DNA of 64,000 nt from Candidatus Gottesmanbacteria bacterium (GTDB lineage Bacteria; Patescibacteria; Microgenomatia; 2-02-FULL-39-11), in assembly GCA_016186795.1 (NCBI GenBank), contig JACPKY010000002.1, positions 569,814-633,813 on the forward strand, given 5' to 3'. The notes under the pieces are model-generated. The model saw only the letters and a list, made by a program, of their open reading frames with translations, did no database searches and had not been told where the DNA came from. Positions 57,081 through 64,000 of this stretch are shown here, piece by piece. A program made the translations under genes and the position numbers. Position 1 is the stretch's first letter. Every line of letters begins with the position of its first letter.

Positions 57081-58253
57081 TTAATAGGTTACCTGGTTTA
57101 CACTTGGAATAACCTCAATCCATATAGGACCCTTATTGAACTTCACTTCTTTACCTTTCTCATCAAAATAGACTGTCCGTGCCGTTCGAGTTTTCTTACT
57201 CCATGTCCCTTCTATCACTTTCCCATCCTGAAAAATCAGTGCTTTCCCCGTACCAATTGTTCCGTAGAGTAAATGACCGTGGTCATCAACTGGTCCGGTG
57301 ATCTTTGTAAGTTGGACGACAATATTTTTAGCAGAAAGTTGCTGTTGCGCTTCGAGATCAAAATGAGGAGCTCCTCCGCTTACTCTTTTATAGGTACCTT
57401 CGGTCGCATCGTAGTTCCATGAAACGTCGTATTTACTATATCCAGGAGAAAATATGATACTTACAGTATTTGTTGTTCCTCGATCTGATGATGGTGCGTC
57501 ATCTTTAAATGTCCAAGATTTGAAATTTTTATCCCAAGAAATACCATCTTCGTCGACGTTTGTCCACTCTCTTTTTTGGGCAATTTTATAGAGATTGTCT
57601 GAAAAACATACCATGGTATGTTCTGTTGCGACAGGATGATCGAGTCTATCAGGATTCCTATAACAATCGGGGTAACCGATACCAAATTGGTCAAGATCTT
57701 TAATTCCATACTGGCCGATCTGACAGAGAGCTTTCGCACGTGGATCAACGGTATCATCTGGACATCTTCCTGCTCCTCCAACATGATTGTATAACGCATC
57801 GTATTCTGAAACCCAATCAAGAAAGTAGGTACGAGCAGAGCGAACAGGTGCAAAGGTAATATTCTCCATGGGCGTATTACAGTAAAAAACACCCATAAGC
57901 CGTGTAATCCATCCTTCTGCTAACGCTTCGTAGACAACGTCAGCTCGAGAAAGGCCTGATTGAGGACGAGCTTCTTCACTATTTTCAATCATGACAGCAA
58001 GAGGCCGACGTGTTGCCCAAATATCTTTCTCCTCCCCTGTATACATCATGCCATTCAAAGGACATACCTGATCGCGAGGGACAGATGGATCTACTTTATA
58101 CTTTGGCTTTTGAGAGGGTGAAACTTTTGGAGATTCGGAAGGAGTAACACTTGACGCTCCACCTCGTAAGGCACTAAATCCAGCGTAGGATAAACCCGTG
58201 CTAAGAAGATAAAGGACAAATCCTGCTCCAAAGAGCATAATTTTTCTATTCAT
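57081..58253 (-). CDS. DUF3048 family secreted/anchored protein (YerB-like)
   Basis: A 390-aa DUF3048 protein. The N-terminal helix (IMLFGAGFVLYLLSTGLSYA) is followed by a Ser/Pro/Lys linker and the domain with RRPLAVMIENSEEARPQSGL, SRADVVYEALAEGWITRLMG, PVRSARTYFLDWVSEYDALY and HVGGAG. The function is unknown, but the family is widespread in Gram-positive-like bacteria and sits outside the membrane. The -10 TACAAT (58262-58267) lies 8 nt before the ATG. Confidence 0.93.
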   Translation of the reverse strand: MNRKIMLFGAGFVLYLLSTGLSYAGFSALRGGASSVTPSESPKVSPSQKPKYKVDPSVPRDQVCPLNGMMYTGEEKDIWATRRPLAVMIENSEEARPQSGLSRADVVYEALAEGWITRLMGVFYCNTPMENITFAPVRSARTYFLDWVSEYDALYNHVGGAGRCPDDTVDPRAKALCQIGQYGIKDLDQFGIGYPDCYRNPDRLDHPVATEHTMVCFSDNLYKIAQKREWTNVDEDGISWDKNFKSWTFKDDAPSSDRGTTNTVSIIFSPGYSKYDVSWNYDATEGTYKRVSGGAPHFDLEAQQQLSAKNIVVQLTKITGPVDDHGHLLYGTIGTGKALIFQDGKVIEGTWSKKTRTARTVYFDEKGKEVKFNKGPIWIEVIPSVNQVTY

Positions 58254-58261
58254 AGACCCAC

Positions 58262-58267
58262 ATTGTA
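58262..58267 (-). promoter_or_regulatory. -10 box of the DUF3048 gene
   Basis: TACAAT on the minus strand ends 8 nt before the ATG at 58253. No convincing -35 is seen. Confidence 0.45.
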
Positions 58268-58307
58268 CAACAAAAGGATACTATCATTCTAGTTGGCATA
58301 TTGACTA

Positions 58308-58802
58308 TCACCTCTGGCTTTTTTTGTTTTTCCTTTTATCATGAAGAGATACTGCATCGCGTATTGCTTTCTGTTCCTCGGAAGAAAGCTGATGATCTTC
58401 TCCCTTTCCTCCTACAACGTTTTTTGCATACCACCGTGTCATTCCACGTCCATGAAGAGATGTTAATACAATTCCATTGTCTTCACCATCTAAAAGGGCC
58501 AGGATAAAACTCTGATCTCCCCCTGTATCTGCGAATGGATTAAACCTCAGTATTCCAACTTTCTGAATATTGGATCTTCCCGCAACGACAATCTCATCTA
58601 GCTTTGCATCCAAATCGCTTGAAACTCTTTTGTTTTTATCTAATTCCTGAAGAATTCTATCCAATACTTCTGATAACGTCTCTTTCTTACTACCTTTCAC
58701 CAACTGATCATAATGGCGTTTCACTCTGTAAACATAGACTGACAACAGTACAAGCCAAACGACACCTCCGACTATCAAGAGACTGAAGAGTGTGGTATTC
58801 AT
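58308..58802 (-). CDS. DUF4446 family membrane protein
   Basis: A 164-aa protein with one N-terminal helix (LFSLLIVGGVVWLVLLSVYV), a coiled-coil (LSEVLDRILQELDKNK) and the DUF4446 core VGILRFNPFADTGGDQSFIL followed by ALLDGEDNG and SLHGRGMTRWYAK. Function is unknown; the family is found in Firmicutes and candidate phyla. It is divergent from the next gene, and the inverted repeat ACTATG-N4-CATAGT lies between them. Confidence 0.9.
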   Translation of the reverse strand: MNTTLFSLLIVGGVVWLVLLSVYVYRVKRHYDQLVKGSKKETLSEVLDRILQELDKNKRVSSDLDAKLDEIVVAGRSNIQKVGILRFNPFADTGGDQSFILALLDGEDNGIVLTSLHGRGMTRWYAKNVVGGKGEDHQLSSEEQKAIRDAVSLHDKRKNKKSQR

Positions 58803-58816
58803 TCACAAATGAGTAC

Positions 58817-58832
58817 ACTATGTATTCATAGT
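58817..58832. promoter_or_regulatory. Inverted repeat in divergent region
   Basis: ACTATG-TATT-CATAGT (58817-58832), extended by a matching TA on each side after one mismatch. It lies between the DUF4446 gene and the 95-aa gene and could be an operator for either. Confidence 0.4.
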
Positions 58833-58882
58833 CTACTTACTTTACAAGATACTGTCAATATGTTAAGCTCACTTGACTTCGT

Positions 58883-59170
58883 ATGCCAAGAAGAACAAGG
58901 AAAGAAAAACTACTTCGTGATATCCACCGGAAAAAGCTTTCCACTTTCTCTCATTTTGTCAAGACCCAAAATCAATCTCAGCCTCAAACAGTCCTGCCAG
59001 CCTCCACGACGGATTCACCTTATGAATTCCGTACCATCACAAAGCCAAAAGAAGTAAAATCAATCTCAGACTATCAATACGTACGACATGACATTATAAA
59101 AATTACTATATTTACAACAGCTGTGTTTTTTTTCCAGTGTATGCTATATTTCCTGCTACAGAGAGGTTAA
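58883..59170 (+). CDS. Small tail-anchored protein
   Basis: A 95-aa protein starting MPRRTRKEKLLRDIHRKKLS. A basic N-terminal half and a polar middle are followed by one C-terminal helix (IIKITIFTTAVFFFQCMLYF). The layout, a basic head with a tail anchor, occurs in small proteins of Microgenomates-like genomes as I remember them; no function is known. No clear promoter or Shine-Dalgarno site was found, so the start is less certain. Confidence 0.55.
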   Translation: MPRRTRKEKLLRDIHRKKLSTFSHFVKTQNQSQPQTVLPASTTDSPYEFRTITKPKEVKSISDYQYVRHDIIKITIFTTAVFFFQCMLYFLLQRG

Positions 59171-59213
59171 GCAGATTTTGATGAATTTTTCATGTGGAAG
59201 GAGGTGAAAATAT

Positions 59214-59354
59214 ATGGCAGAAATGTATTGTGTGAAATGTCGAGCAAAAAGAGATGACCCCAACGCAGTGAAAGTTACCATGAAAAATGGTAAACCCGCA
59301 ATGAAAGGAAAGTGTCCAGTTTGCGGAACCGGGATGTACAAAATTGGAGGCTAA
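59214..59354 (+). CDS. DUF5679-like zinc-ribbon mini-protein
   Basis: A 46-aa protein: MAEMYCVKCRAKR, then VTMKNGKPAMKGKCPVCGTG and MYKIGG. Two CxxC pairs (YCVKC and CPVCG) form a zinc ribbon. This matches the DUF5679 family as I recall it. The start is set by AAGGAGGTGA 6 nt before the ATG. Its role is unknown; many such ribbons bind nucleic acid or ribosomes. A bidirectional terminator follows. Confidence 0.9.
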   Translation: MAEMYCVKCRAKRDDPNAVKVTMKNGKPAMKGKCPVCGTGMYKIGG

Positions 59355-59378
59355 ATAAAAGTTTACCCTACAAAAATG

Positions 59379-59409
59379 AAAAACCCGGGGTTCTGTACCT
59401 CGGGTTTTT
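59379..59409. terminator. Bidirectional intrinsic terminator
   Basis: AAAAACCCG-G-GGT and ACC-T-CGGGTTTTT form a stem with a 5-nt loop, with an A-run on one side and a T-run on the other. It serves the DUF5679 gene on the plus strand and the methyltransferase on the minus strand, whose stop codon overlaps it. Confidence 0.85.
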
Positions 59410-60037
59410 ACTGCTTTACGGCAACAATCTTATGAACAATATTAAACGGCCCGAAATCTTCACGGGTTGTTTTAAATCCGTATTCATCAAAATATTTTTC
59501 GTTATCACGCTCAAGCCGTAAAGAGGTTTGAATACTGACGATTTTAAAAAGAGTTTGCGCAATTATGTTGCGATCTTTCGGCATTCCGCCGGCAATAATA
59601 ATTATTTTCCCTCCTTTTTTCAGCACCCGCCGCATTTCCTCTATCGCTTTTCGAATATCTGCAATTTCTGCTAAAACAAACGTCATCACAATACAATCAA
59701 AGGTACTATCTTTAAAGGGGAGATGGTACACGGATTGATGCAAAATATCGATGTCATACCCTGCTTGTTTTGCTCGCTTCCTTGCCTCATATGCCATCCC
59801 GCTGCGAAGTTCAATACCGGTTACGGTATAACCTTTTTTTGCCATCCGAAGCATAAGTTTCCCAGGTCCGACACCAATTTCTAGAATTGAGGATCCAGTG
59901 ATATCAGGAAATACACGCTCCTGCCATTTCTCCCACTGTCCAACAGAAAGAAGCTGGGTAATACCGTCATAAAAAAGAGGGAACGCGTGGTAGGCGCGAT
60001 AGAAGAGGTCAAAAAGTTTTAAACGGGTCAGTCGCAT
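59408..60037 (-). CDS. SAM-dependent methyltransferase (class I, UbiE-like)
   Basis: A 209-aa methyltransferase. Motif I is ILEIGVGPGKLMLRMAKKG, motif II is TFDCIVMTFVLAEI and motif III is VLKKGGKIIIIAG. I start it at the ATG 60037 (MRLTRLKLFDLFYRAYH). A much longer in-frame reading upstream crosses the leucine leader region and is not coding. The substrate is unknown; similar proteins methylate phospholipids or quinones. An extended -10 TGCTATACT (60055-60060) lies 17 nt upstream. Confidence 0.85.
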   Translation of the reverse strand: MRLTRLKLFDLFYRAYHAFPLFYDGITQLLSVGQWEKWQERVFPDITGSSILEIGVGPGKLMLRMAKKGYTVTGIELRSGMAYEARKRAKQAGYDIDILHQSVYHLPFKDSTFDCIVMTFVLAEIADIRKAIEEMRRVLKKGGKIIIIAGGMPKDRNIIAQTLFKIVSIQTSLRLERDNEKYFDEYGFKTTREDFGPFNIVHKIVAVKQ

Positions 60038-60054
60038 AGAAGCGGCTAGAGGCG

Positions 60055-60063
60055 AGTATAGCA
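60055..60063 (-). promoter_or_regulatory. Extended -10 promoter of the methyltransferase
   Basis: TGCTATACT on the minus strand (hexamer 60055-60060). It lies back to back with the leucine operon promoter, whose -35 begins only 5 bp away. Confidence 0.55.
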
Positions 60064-60067
60064 CCCA

Positions 60068-60096
60068 TTGACAGAGAAAGTAAAGATGTGTATATT
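60068..60096 (+). promoter_or_regulatory. Leucine operon promoter
   Basis: -35 TTGACA (60068-60073), a 17-nt spacer and -10 TATATT (60091-60096). The leader-peptide ATG is only 6 nt further, so the transcript should start at or next to that ATG. Confidence 0.85.
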
Positions 60097-60102
60097 CCGG
60101 GT

Positions 60103-60165
60103 ATGAATATGAATCTCTCAAACCTTTCACTTCTCCTTCTTGGAGAAGGTGAATTCGTGGTTTGA
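60103..60165 (+). CDS. leuL: Leucine-rich attenuator leader peptide
   Basis: A 20-codon ORF translating as MNMNLSNLSLLLLGEGEFVV and stop. Six of its codons are Leu (CTC, CTT), four of them in a row, the classical arrangement for ribosome stalling when Leu-tRNA is scarce. The control segments run through it: segment 1 lies in the Leu codons and the stop codon lies in segment 2. It starts 6 nt below the -10 box, so it appears to be translated from a leaderless mRNA. It is too short for ordinary gene finding. Confidence 0.85.
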   Translation: MNMNLSNLSLLLLGEGEFVV

Positions 60166-60227
60166 GAGAATAGAAAAAAACAAACAACTGAATAATAAAA
60201 TGACCTCTCAAACCAGAGAGGTTTTTT
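60115..60227 (+). promoter_or_regulatory. Leucine attenuator (segments 1-2-3-4)
   Basis: Segment 1 CTCTCAAACC (60115-60124) and segment 3 CTCTCAAACC (60205-60214) are identical. Segment 2 GGTTTGAGAG (60159-60168) is their exact complement. Segments 1 and 2 pair, extended by the inner hairpin CTTCTCC/GGAGAAG, when the ribosome is not stalled. Segments 2 and 3 form the antiterminator when it stalls on Leu codons. Segments 3 and 4 form the terminator. Confidence 0.88.
60204..60227 (+). terminator. Leucine attenuator terminator
   Basis: CCTCTC-AAACCA-GAGAGG followed by six T, ending 5 nt before the leuA ATG. It is exclusive with the 2:3 antiterminator. The GAGAGG arm may serve as a distant Shine-Dalgarno site after readthrough. 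Confidence 0.9.
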
Positions 60228-60232
60228 GATGC

Positions 60233-61735
60233 ATGAAAAAACAAAAAATTTTTATCTTTGATACTACCCTTCGTGATGGCGAGCAAACGCCTGGAGCAAA
60301 ACTCAATACGAATCAAAAAGTAACACTGGCAAGACAGCTCGAAGTGTTAGGCGTTGATGTTATTGAGGCGGGATTTCCAATTTCATCACCTGGTGATTTC
60401 CGCTCAGTGGTGGAAGTTTCAAAGGTAATTAAGAAGGCTACAATCTGTGGACTTACCCGTGCAATACCCAAAGATATCGAGGTTGCGGCTGATGCTCTAC
60501 GATTTGCCAAACGTCCCCGAATACATACCGGAATTGGTGCATCTGATATCCATATCAAATATAAATTTAAATCTACCCGCGAAGAAATTCTCGCTCGAGG
60601 AATTTCTGCAGTAAAATATGCGAAAAGATTTGTTGGCGATGTAGAATTTTATGCCGAAGATGCGGGACGAGCAGAGAATGAATTTCTCGCAAGAATGGTT
60701 GAGGAGGTGATCAAAGCTGGAGCAACCGTTGTGAATATTCCAGATACAACCGGATACTGTTTCCCTGAGGAATTCGGCGCAAAAGTAAAATATCTTTTCG
60801 ACCATGTGACAAATATCGATCGAGCAATTATTTCTGTCCATTGCCACAATGACATAGGCCTTGCGACAGCCAATACTATTACCGGGATAGCAAATGGGGC
60901 AAGACAAGTGGAAGTAACAGTGAATGGTATCGGAGAACGGGCTGGAAATACTTCCTTGGAAGAAGTTGTTATGGCTATATATACAAGACGTGAGTATCTC
61001 CCCTACCAGACAAATATCAAAACTTCCGAAATCGCCAAAACAAGCAAAATGGTTTCTCAAATCATGGGAATACCAGTCCAACCCAATAAAGCGATTGTGG
61101 GAGCAAATGCATTTGCACATTCATCCGGCATACACCAAGATGGGGTTTTGAAGAGGCGGGAAAACTACGAAATTATTGATCCAAAAATTGTCGGCTTTGA
61201 CAAATCGCATATTGTGTTAACTGCAAGATCCGGACGGGCGGCTCTTCGGCACAAGTTAGAGACGATTGGAATAAAAATGGAGAAAAAAGAACTCGATATG
61301 CTCTATGAAAAATTCCTTCGACTTGCAGATATCAAGAAAGAAATCTATGAAGATGATTTACGATTTTTGGCAGGTCAAAAAGAAGAAACAAATCACAAAA
61401 AAGTAAAACTTGTACTTATCCAAGCAGTGTCAGGGAATAAAAACATTCCAACGGCAACAGTACGATTATTAATTAACAGTCAAACCCGAGAGGCAGTAGG
61501 TATTGGGGATGGACCAATTGATGCAAGTTTCAAGGCAATCGATGCATGTATTGGGAAAAAATATTCACTGGAACACTTTATGATTCAGGCTGTTACAGTG
61601 GGATCTGATGCTATGGCAAATGTCAATGTGGCACTTAAAAAAGGAAATAAAATATTTTGGGGGACCGGAACAAATACCGACACGATTGTTGCGGCTGTTC
61701 TTTCCTATATTGATGCACTGAATAAATTTCTATAA
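60233..61735 (+). CDS. leuA: 2-isopropylmalate synthase
   Basis: A 500-aa enzyme of the first committed step of leucine synthesis (2-oxoisovalerate plus acetyl-CoA). The catalytic barrel has FDTTLRDGEQTPGAKLN, the metal motif VHCHNDIGLATANTI and NGIGERAGNTSLEEV. The C-terminal regulatory domain (residues about 390-500, KKVKLVLIQAVSGNKNIPTA, GDGPIDASFKAI) is present, so leucine feedback inhibition is expected. I chose the ATG at 60233; an ATG 4 nt upstream is out of frame. It is under attenuator control. Confidence 0.96.
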   Translation: MKKQKIFIFDTTLRDGEQTPGAKLNTNQKVTLARQLEVLGVDVIEAGFPISSPGDFRSVVEVSKVIKKATICGLTRAIPKDIEVAADALRFAKRPRIHTGIGASDIHIKYKFKSTREEILARGISAVKYAKRFVGDVEFYAEDAGRAENEFLARMVEEVIKAGATVVNIPDTTGYCFPEEFGAKVKYLFDHVTNIDRAIISVHCHNDIGLATANTITGIANGARQVEVTVNGIGERAGNTSLEEVVMAIYTRREYLPYQTNIKTSEIAKTSKMVSQIMGIPVQPNKAIVGANAFAHSSGIHQDGVLKRRENYEIIDPKIVGFDKSHIVLTARSGRAALRHKLETIGIKMEKKELDMLYEKFLRLADIKKEIYEDDLRFLAGQKEETNHKKVKLVLIQAVSGNKNIPTATVRLLINSQTREAVGIGDGPIDASFKAIDACIGKKYSLEHFMIQAVTVGSDAMANVNVALKKGNKIFWGTGTNTDTIVAAVLSYIDALNKFL

Positions 61736-61737
61736 TA

Positions 61738-63138
61738 ATGAAACCAAAAACACTTTTTGAAAAAATCTGGGAATCTCATGTTGTTACGAAAGAAAAAGGT
61801 ACTCCCTCACTTCTCTATATTGATGCCCATCTTATTCACGAAGTCACCAGCCCTCAAGCATTTGCGAATCTTCGGAAAAAAAATCTAAACGTACGAAGAA
61901 CTGATAAAACATTTGCAACCGTTGATCATAACGTTTCCACAACAAGTCAAAGAAATATAAAAGATGCGCTTTCCCGAGTGCAGGTAGAAACCTTGGAAAG
62001 AAATTGCAAAGATTTTGGAATTGAACTCTTTGGACTTAATAGTCCAAATCAGGGAATTGTCCATGTTATTGGACCAGAACTAGGAATAACCAAACCGGGA
62101 ATGACAATCGTTTGTGGAGATTCCCACACTTCAACCCATGGCGCGTTTGGAACACTCGCTTTTGGTATTGGAACAACCGAAGTAGAGCATGTACTGGCAA
62201 CGCAGTGCTTACTCCAACAGCCCATGAAGATCATGGAGGTACGAATTGATGGAACTCTGGGAAAAGGAGTAACGGCAAAAGATGTTATTTTGACTATACT
62301 TTCTAAAATCGGCACAAAAGGGGGAATTGGGTATTGCATTGAATACACAGGATCAACAATGCAAAACATGAATATGGAAGGAAGGATGACCATCTGCAAT
62401 ATGAGTATTGAAGGTGGGGCTCGAGCCGGAATGATTGCTCCAGATGAGATTACATTTGCCTATCTGAAGGGTAGACAGTTTAGTCCTAAACAAGAAAAAT
62501 GGGAAGAATCTTTGAAGAGATGGAAATCACTTCGTACTGATCCCGATGCACCGTATGATAAAACTGTCATCATCGAGGCCAAAAAAATTGCACCGTTAGT
62601 TACATGGGGTACTGATCCGTCTACCGGGATTCCGATCCATGAGAAAATACCACACCCAAACAAAATGCAGTCGAAAGATCAAAAAATAACAAGTGAAAAA
62701 GCACTTACCTATATGGCGCTTAAACCAGGGATGAGACTTGAGGGATTCCCTATCGATTATGTTTTTATAGGAAGCTGCACGAACGCTAGAATTTCAGATC
62801 TTCGAGAGGCGGCAAAAATTATCAAAGGAAAAAAAGTAAAAAACACTGTCACTGCATGGGTCGTACCTGGCTCCAGACAAATAAAACGACAAGCAGAAAA
62901 AGAAGGATTGGATAAGATATTCCATTCTGCAGGATTCGAGTGGCGATGGTCTGGATGTAGTGCGTGTATTGCCATGAATGATGACAAAATCCCACCAGGA
63001 AAATACTGTATATCAACCAGTAACCGAAATTATGAAGGACGACAAGGACCCGGATCTCGGACTTTCTTGGCAAGCCCTATTATGGCAGCAGCAGCAGCAA
63101 TTGAAGGGAAGATTACCGATGTGAGGAATTATTTGTAG
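61738..63138 (+). CDS. leuC: 3-isopropylmalate dehydratase, large subunit
   Basis: A 466-aa [4Fe-4S] aconitase-family subunit. Key blocks are TLFEKIWESHVV, ICGDSHTSTHGAFGTLAFGI-like VCGDSHTSTHGAFGTL, FIGSCTNARISDLREA with the first cluster Cys, and WSGCSACIAMN with the CxxC pair. It isomerises 2- to 3-isopropylmalate with LeuD. It follows leuA by 2 nt. Its cluster probably depends on the SUF system of this genome. Confidence 0.96.
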   Translation: MKPKTLFEKIWESHVVTKEKGTPSLLYIDAHLIHEVTSPQAFANLRKKNLNVRRTDKTFATVDHNVSTTSQRNIKDALSRVQVETLERNCKDFGIELFGLNSPNQGIVHVIGPELGITKPGMTIVCGDSHTSTHGAFGTLAFGIGTTEVEHVLATQCLLQQPMKIMEVRIDGTLGKGVTAKDVILTILSKIGTKGGIGYCIEYTGSTMQNMNMEGRMTICNMSIEGGARAGMIAPDEITFAYLKGRQFSPKQEKWEESLKRWKSLRTDPDAPYDKTVIIEAKKIAPLVTWGTDPSTGIPIHEKIPHPNKMQSKDQKITSEKALTYMALKPGMRLEGFPIDYVFIGSCTNARISDLREAAKIIKGKKVKNTVTAWVVPGSRQIKRQAEKEGLDKIFHSAGFEWRWSGCSACIAMNDDKIPPGKYCISTSNRNYEGRQGPGSRTFLASPIMAAAAAIEGKITDVRNYL

Positions 63139-63142
63139 ACCT

Positions 63143-63739
63143 ATGAAGAAATTTCATAAATTATTTTCCACATGTCTTCCAGTTAGAGAAGAAAATATTG
63201 ACACAGACCAAATAGTGCCTGCTCGATTTTTAAAGGTCACATCGCGGGAAGGGTTTGGAACGTACCTGTTCTATGATTGGCGATTTGACAAATCCTTCGG
63301 CGGTGCTCAGGATAAATCCAATACAAAATGTGTTTTTAATAATCCGAAATATAAAGGGGCAAAAATTCTCGTTGCAGGAAATAATTTCGGCTGCGGCTCC
63401 AGTCGAGAACACGCCGCATGGGCAATTGCCGAATATGGATTTCGAGTTGTGGTCTCCAGTTCGTTTGGAGACATTTTTTACAATAATGCGTTAAAAAATG
63501 GACTGCTGCCAATTAGTGTAAAACCTAAAGAATTGGAAATACTTTTCCAAATAATAGAAAAAAAATCCCAAACTGAAATTACTGTCGATTTGAAAAAGCA
63601 AAAGATCCATACTTTCCATTTCCCGATCGATTCTTTTCGAAAAACCTGCCTTCTTAAGGGCGTTGACGAGTTAGGGTATATTTTGTCTCACGAGGGTAAA
63701 ATTAAACAATTTGAACAGAGGCAGAATATCTTTGTATGA
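63143..63739 (+). CDS. leuD: 3-isopropylmalate dehydratase, small subunit
   Basis: A 198-aa swivelling-domain subunit. It has NIDTDQIVPARFLK, AKILVAGNNFGCGSSREHAA and FGDIFYNNALKNGLLPI, all typical of LeuD. It partners the large subunit just upstream (4-nt gap). Its stop overlaps the leuB start as ATGA. Confidence 0.96.
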   Translation: MKKFHKLFSTCLPVREENIDTDQIVPARFLKVTSREGFGTYLFYDWRFDKSFGGAQDKSNTKCVFNNPKYKGAKILVAGNNFGCGSSREHAAWAIAEYGFRVVVSSSFGDIFYNNALKNGLLPISVKPKELEILFQIIEKKSQTEITVDLKKQKIHTFHFPIDSFRKTCLLKGVDELGYILSHEGKIKQFEQRQNIFV

Positions 63740-64000
63740 AAAAAACAATTGCAGTACTACCGGGAGATGGAGTTGGACCAGAGATCATCGATCAAGCAGT
63801 AAAAGTTTTGCAAAAAGTTGCAAAGATTTATCATCATGAGTTTTCATTTGAATACGGCTTAATTGGAACAACTGCTATTGAAAAAACAGGTAATCCCTTA
63901 CCTGATCAAACATTGAAACTTTGCAAAGATTCTGATGCAATTCTTTTTGGAGCAATTGGAGATCAGAAATATGATAACGACCCGAGTGCAAAAATTCGTC
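63736..64000 (+). CDS. leuB: 3-isopropylmalate dehydrogenase, 3' end cut by window edge
   Basis: The first 88 codons read MKKTIAVLPGDGVGPEIIDQ, then GLIGTTAIEKTGNPLPDQTL and AILFGAIGDQKYD, the N-terminal NAD-binding half of LeuB. It oxidises 3-isopropylmalate to the leucine 2-oxoacid. It starts within the leuD stop (ATGA) and continues beyond the window, completing the leuACDB order. Confidence 0.95.
   Translation, partial: MKKTIAVLPGDGVGPEIIDQAVKVLQKVAKIYHHEFSFEYGLIGTTAIEKTGNPLPDQTLKLCKDSDAILFGAIGDQKYDNDPSAKIR

Noticed and set aside
60229..60261. Alternative leuA start or second leader ORF at the upstream ATG
   Set aside because: The frame stops after ten codons and is out of frame with leuA; there is no amino-acid bias or pairing element.
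60038..60316. N-terminal extension of the methyltransferase
   Set aside because: It reads antisense through the leucine leader peptide and attenuator and has no methyltransferase homology; the fold starts at 60037.
1..64000. CRISPR array, prophage, transposase or rRNA operon
   Set aside because: I saw no regular repeat-spacer pattern, no phage or transposase genes and no rRNA sequence in this window.

Overview
The window reads as a gene-dense bacterial chromosome of moderate GC with the standard code (UGA is a stop). Several small families I associate with Candidate Phyla Radiation genomes, especially Microgenomates-like ones, are present (DUF5679, a DUF6899-like protein, DUF4446, DUF3048, an archaeal-type PEP carboxylase), so a patescibacterial lineage is my best guess. 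That is inference. Metabolism is richer than in most such genomes: a SUF Fe-S operon, a 2-oxoacid:ferredoxin oxidoreductase and leucine biosynthesis.

Layout. 1-10.2 kb (minus strand): lon with a CIRCE-type operator, korAB, a ferredoxin, and a SUF operon headed by an Rrf2 regulator. 10.2-18.7 kb: an ATGA-coupled run (LOG, HAD, Nudix, EamA, exonuclease), a Pif1-like helicase, tRNA-Gln, a GIY-YIG protein and fur-znuACB. 18.8-27.9 kb: secreted and membrane proteins, including two paralogous alpha/beta hydrolases. 27-35 kb: an envelope-stress-like module made of a two-component system, a MacAB-type exporter, a DUF5666 protein and a Spy-like protein. 35-46 kb: transport, DNA repair, cell wall and housekeeping genes, with a roughly 350-bp repeat-like element before era. 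45.6-52.6 kb: recJ, then a T-box leader feeding archaeal-type PEP carboxylase, aminotransferase, AspRS and a D,D-carboxypeptidase. 52.6-60 kb: cca, secDF, regulators and small proteins. 60.1-64 kb: a leucine attenuator followed by leuA-leuC-leuD-leuB, with leuB running off the window.

Regulation is the most striking part. About twenty genes have a sigma70-type -10 box only 6-13 nt upstream of the start codon, so their mRNAs should be leaderless or nearly so; a handful of others have strong Shine-Dalgarno sites. Two amino-acid-sensing attenuators can be read directly. One is a T-box (antiterminator and terminator both drawable) ahead of genes that make oxaloacetate, aspartate and Asp-tRNA; its best specifier reading is GAC (Asp). 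The other is a ribosome-mediated leucine attenuator with a six-leucine leader peptide whose own start codon appears leaderless. A response-regulator direct repeat with 11-bp spacing precedes both the two-component operon and the exporter operon, and the regulator is preceded by a leaderless six-codon ORF that overlaps its start as ATGA.
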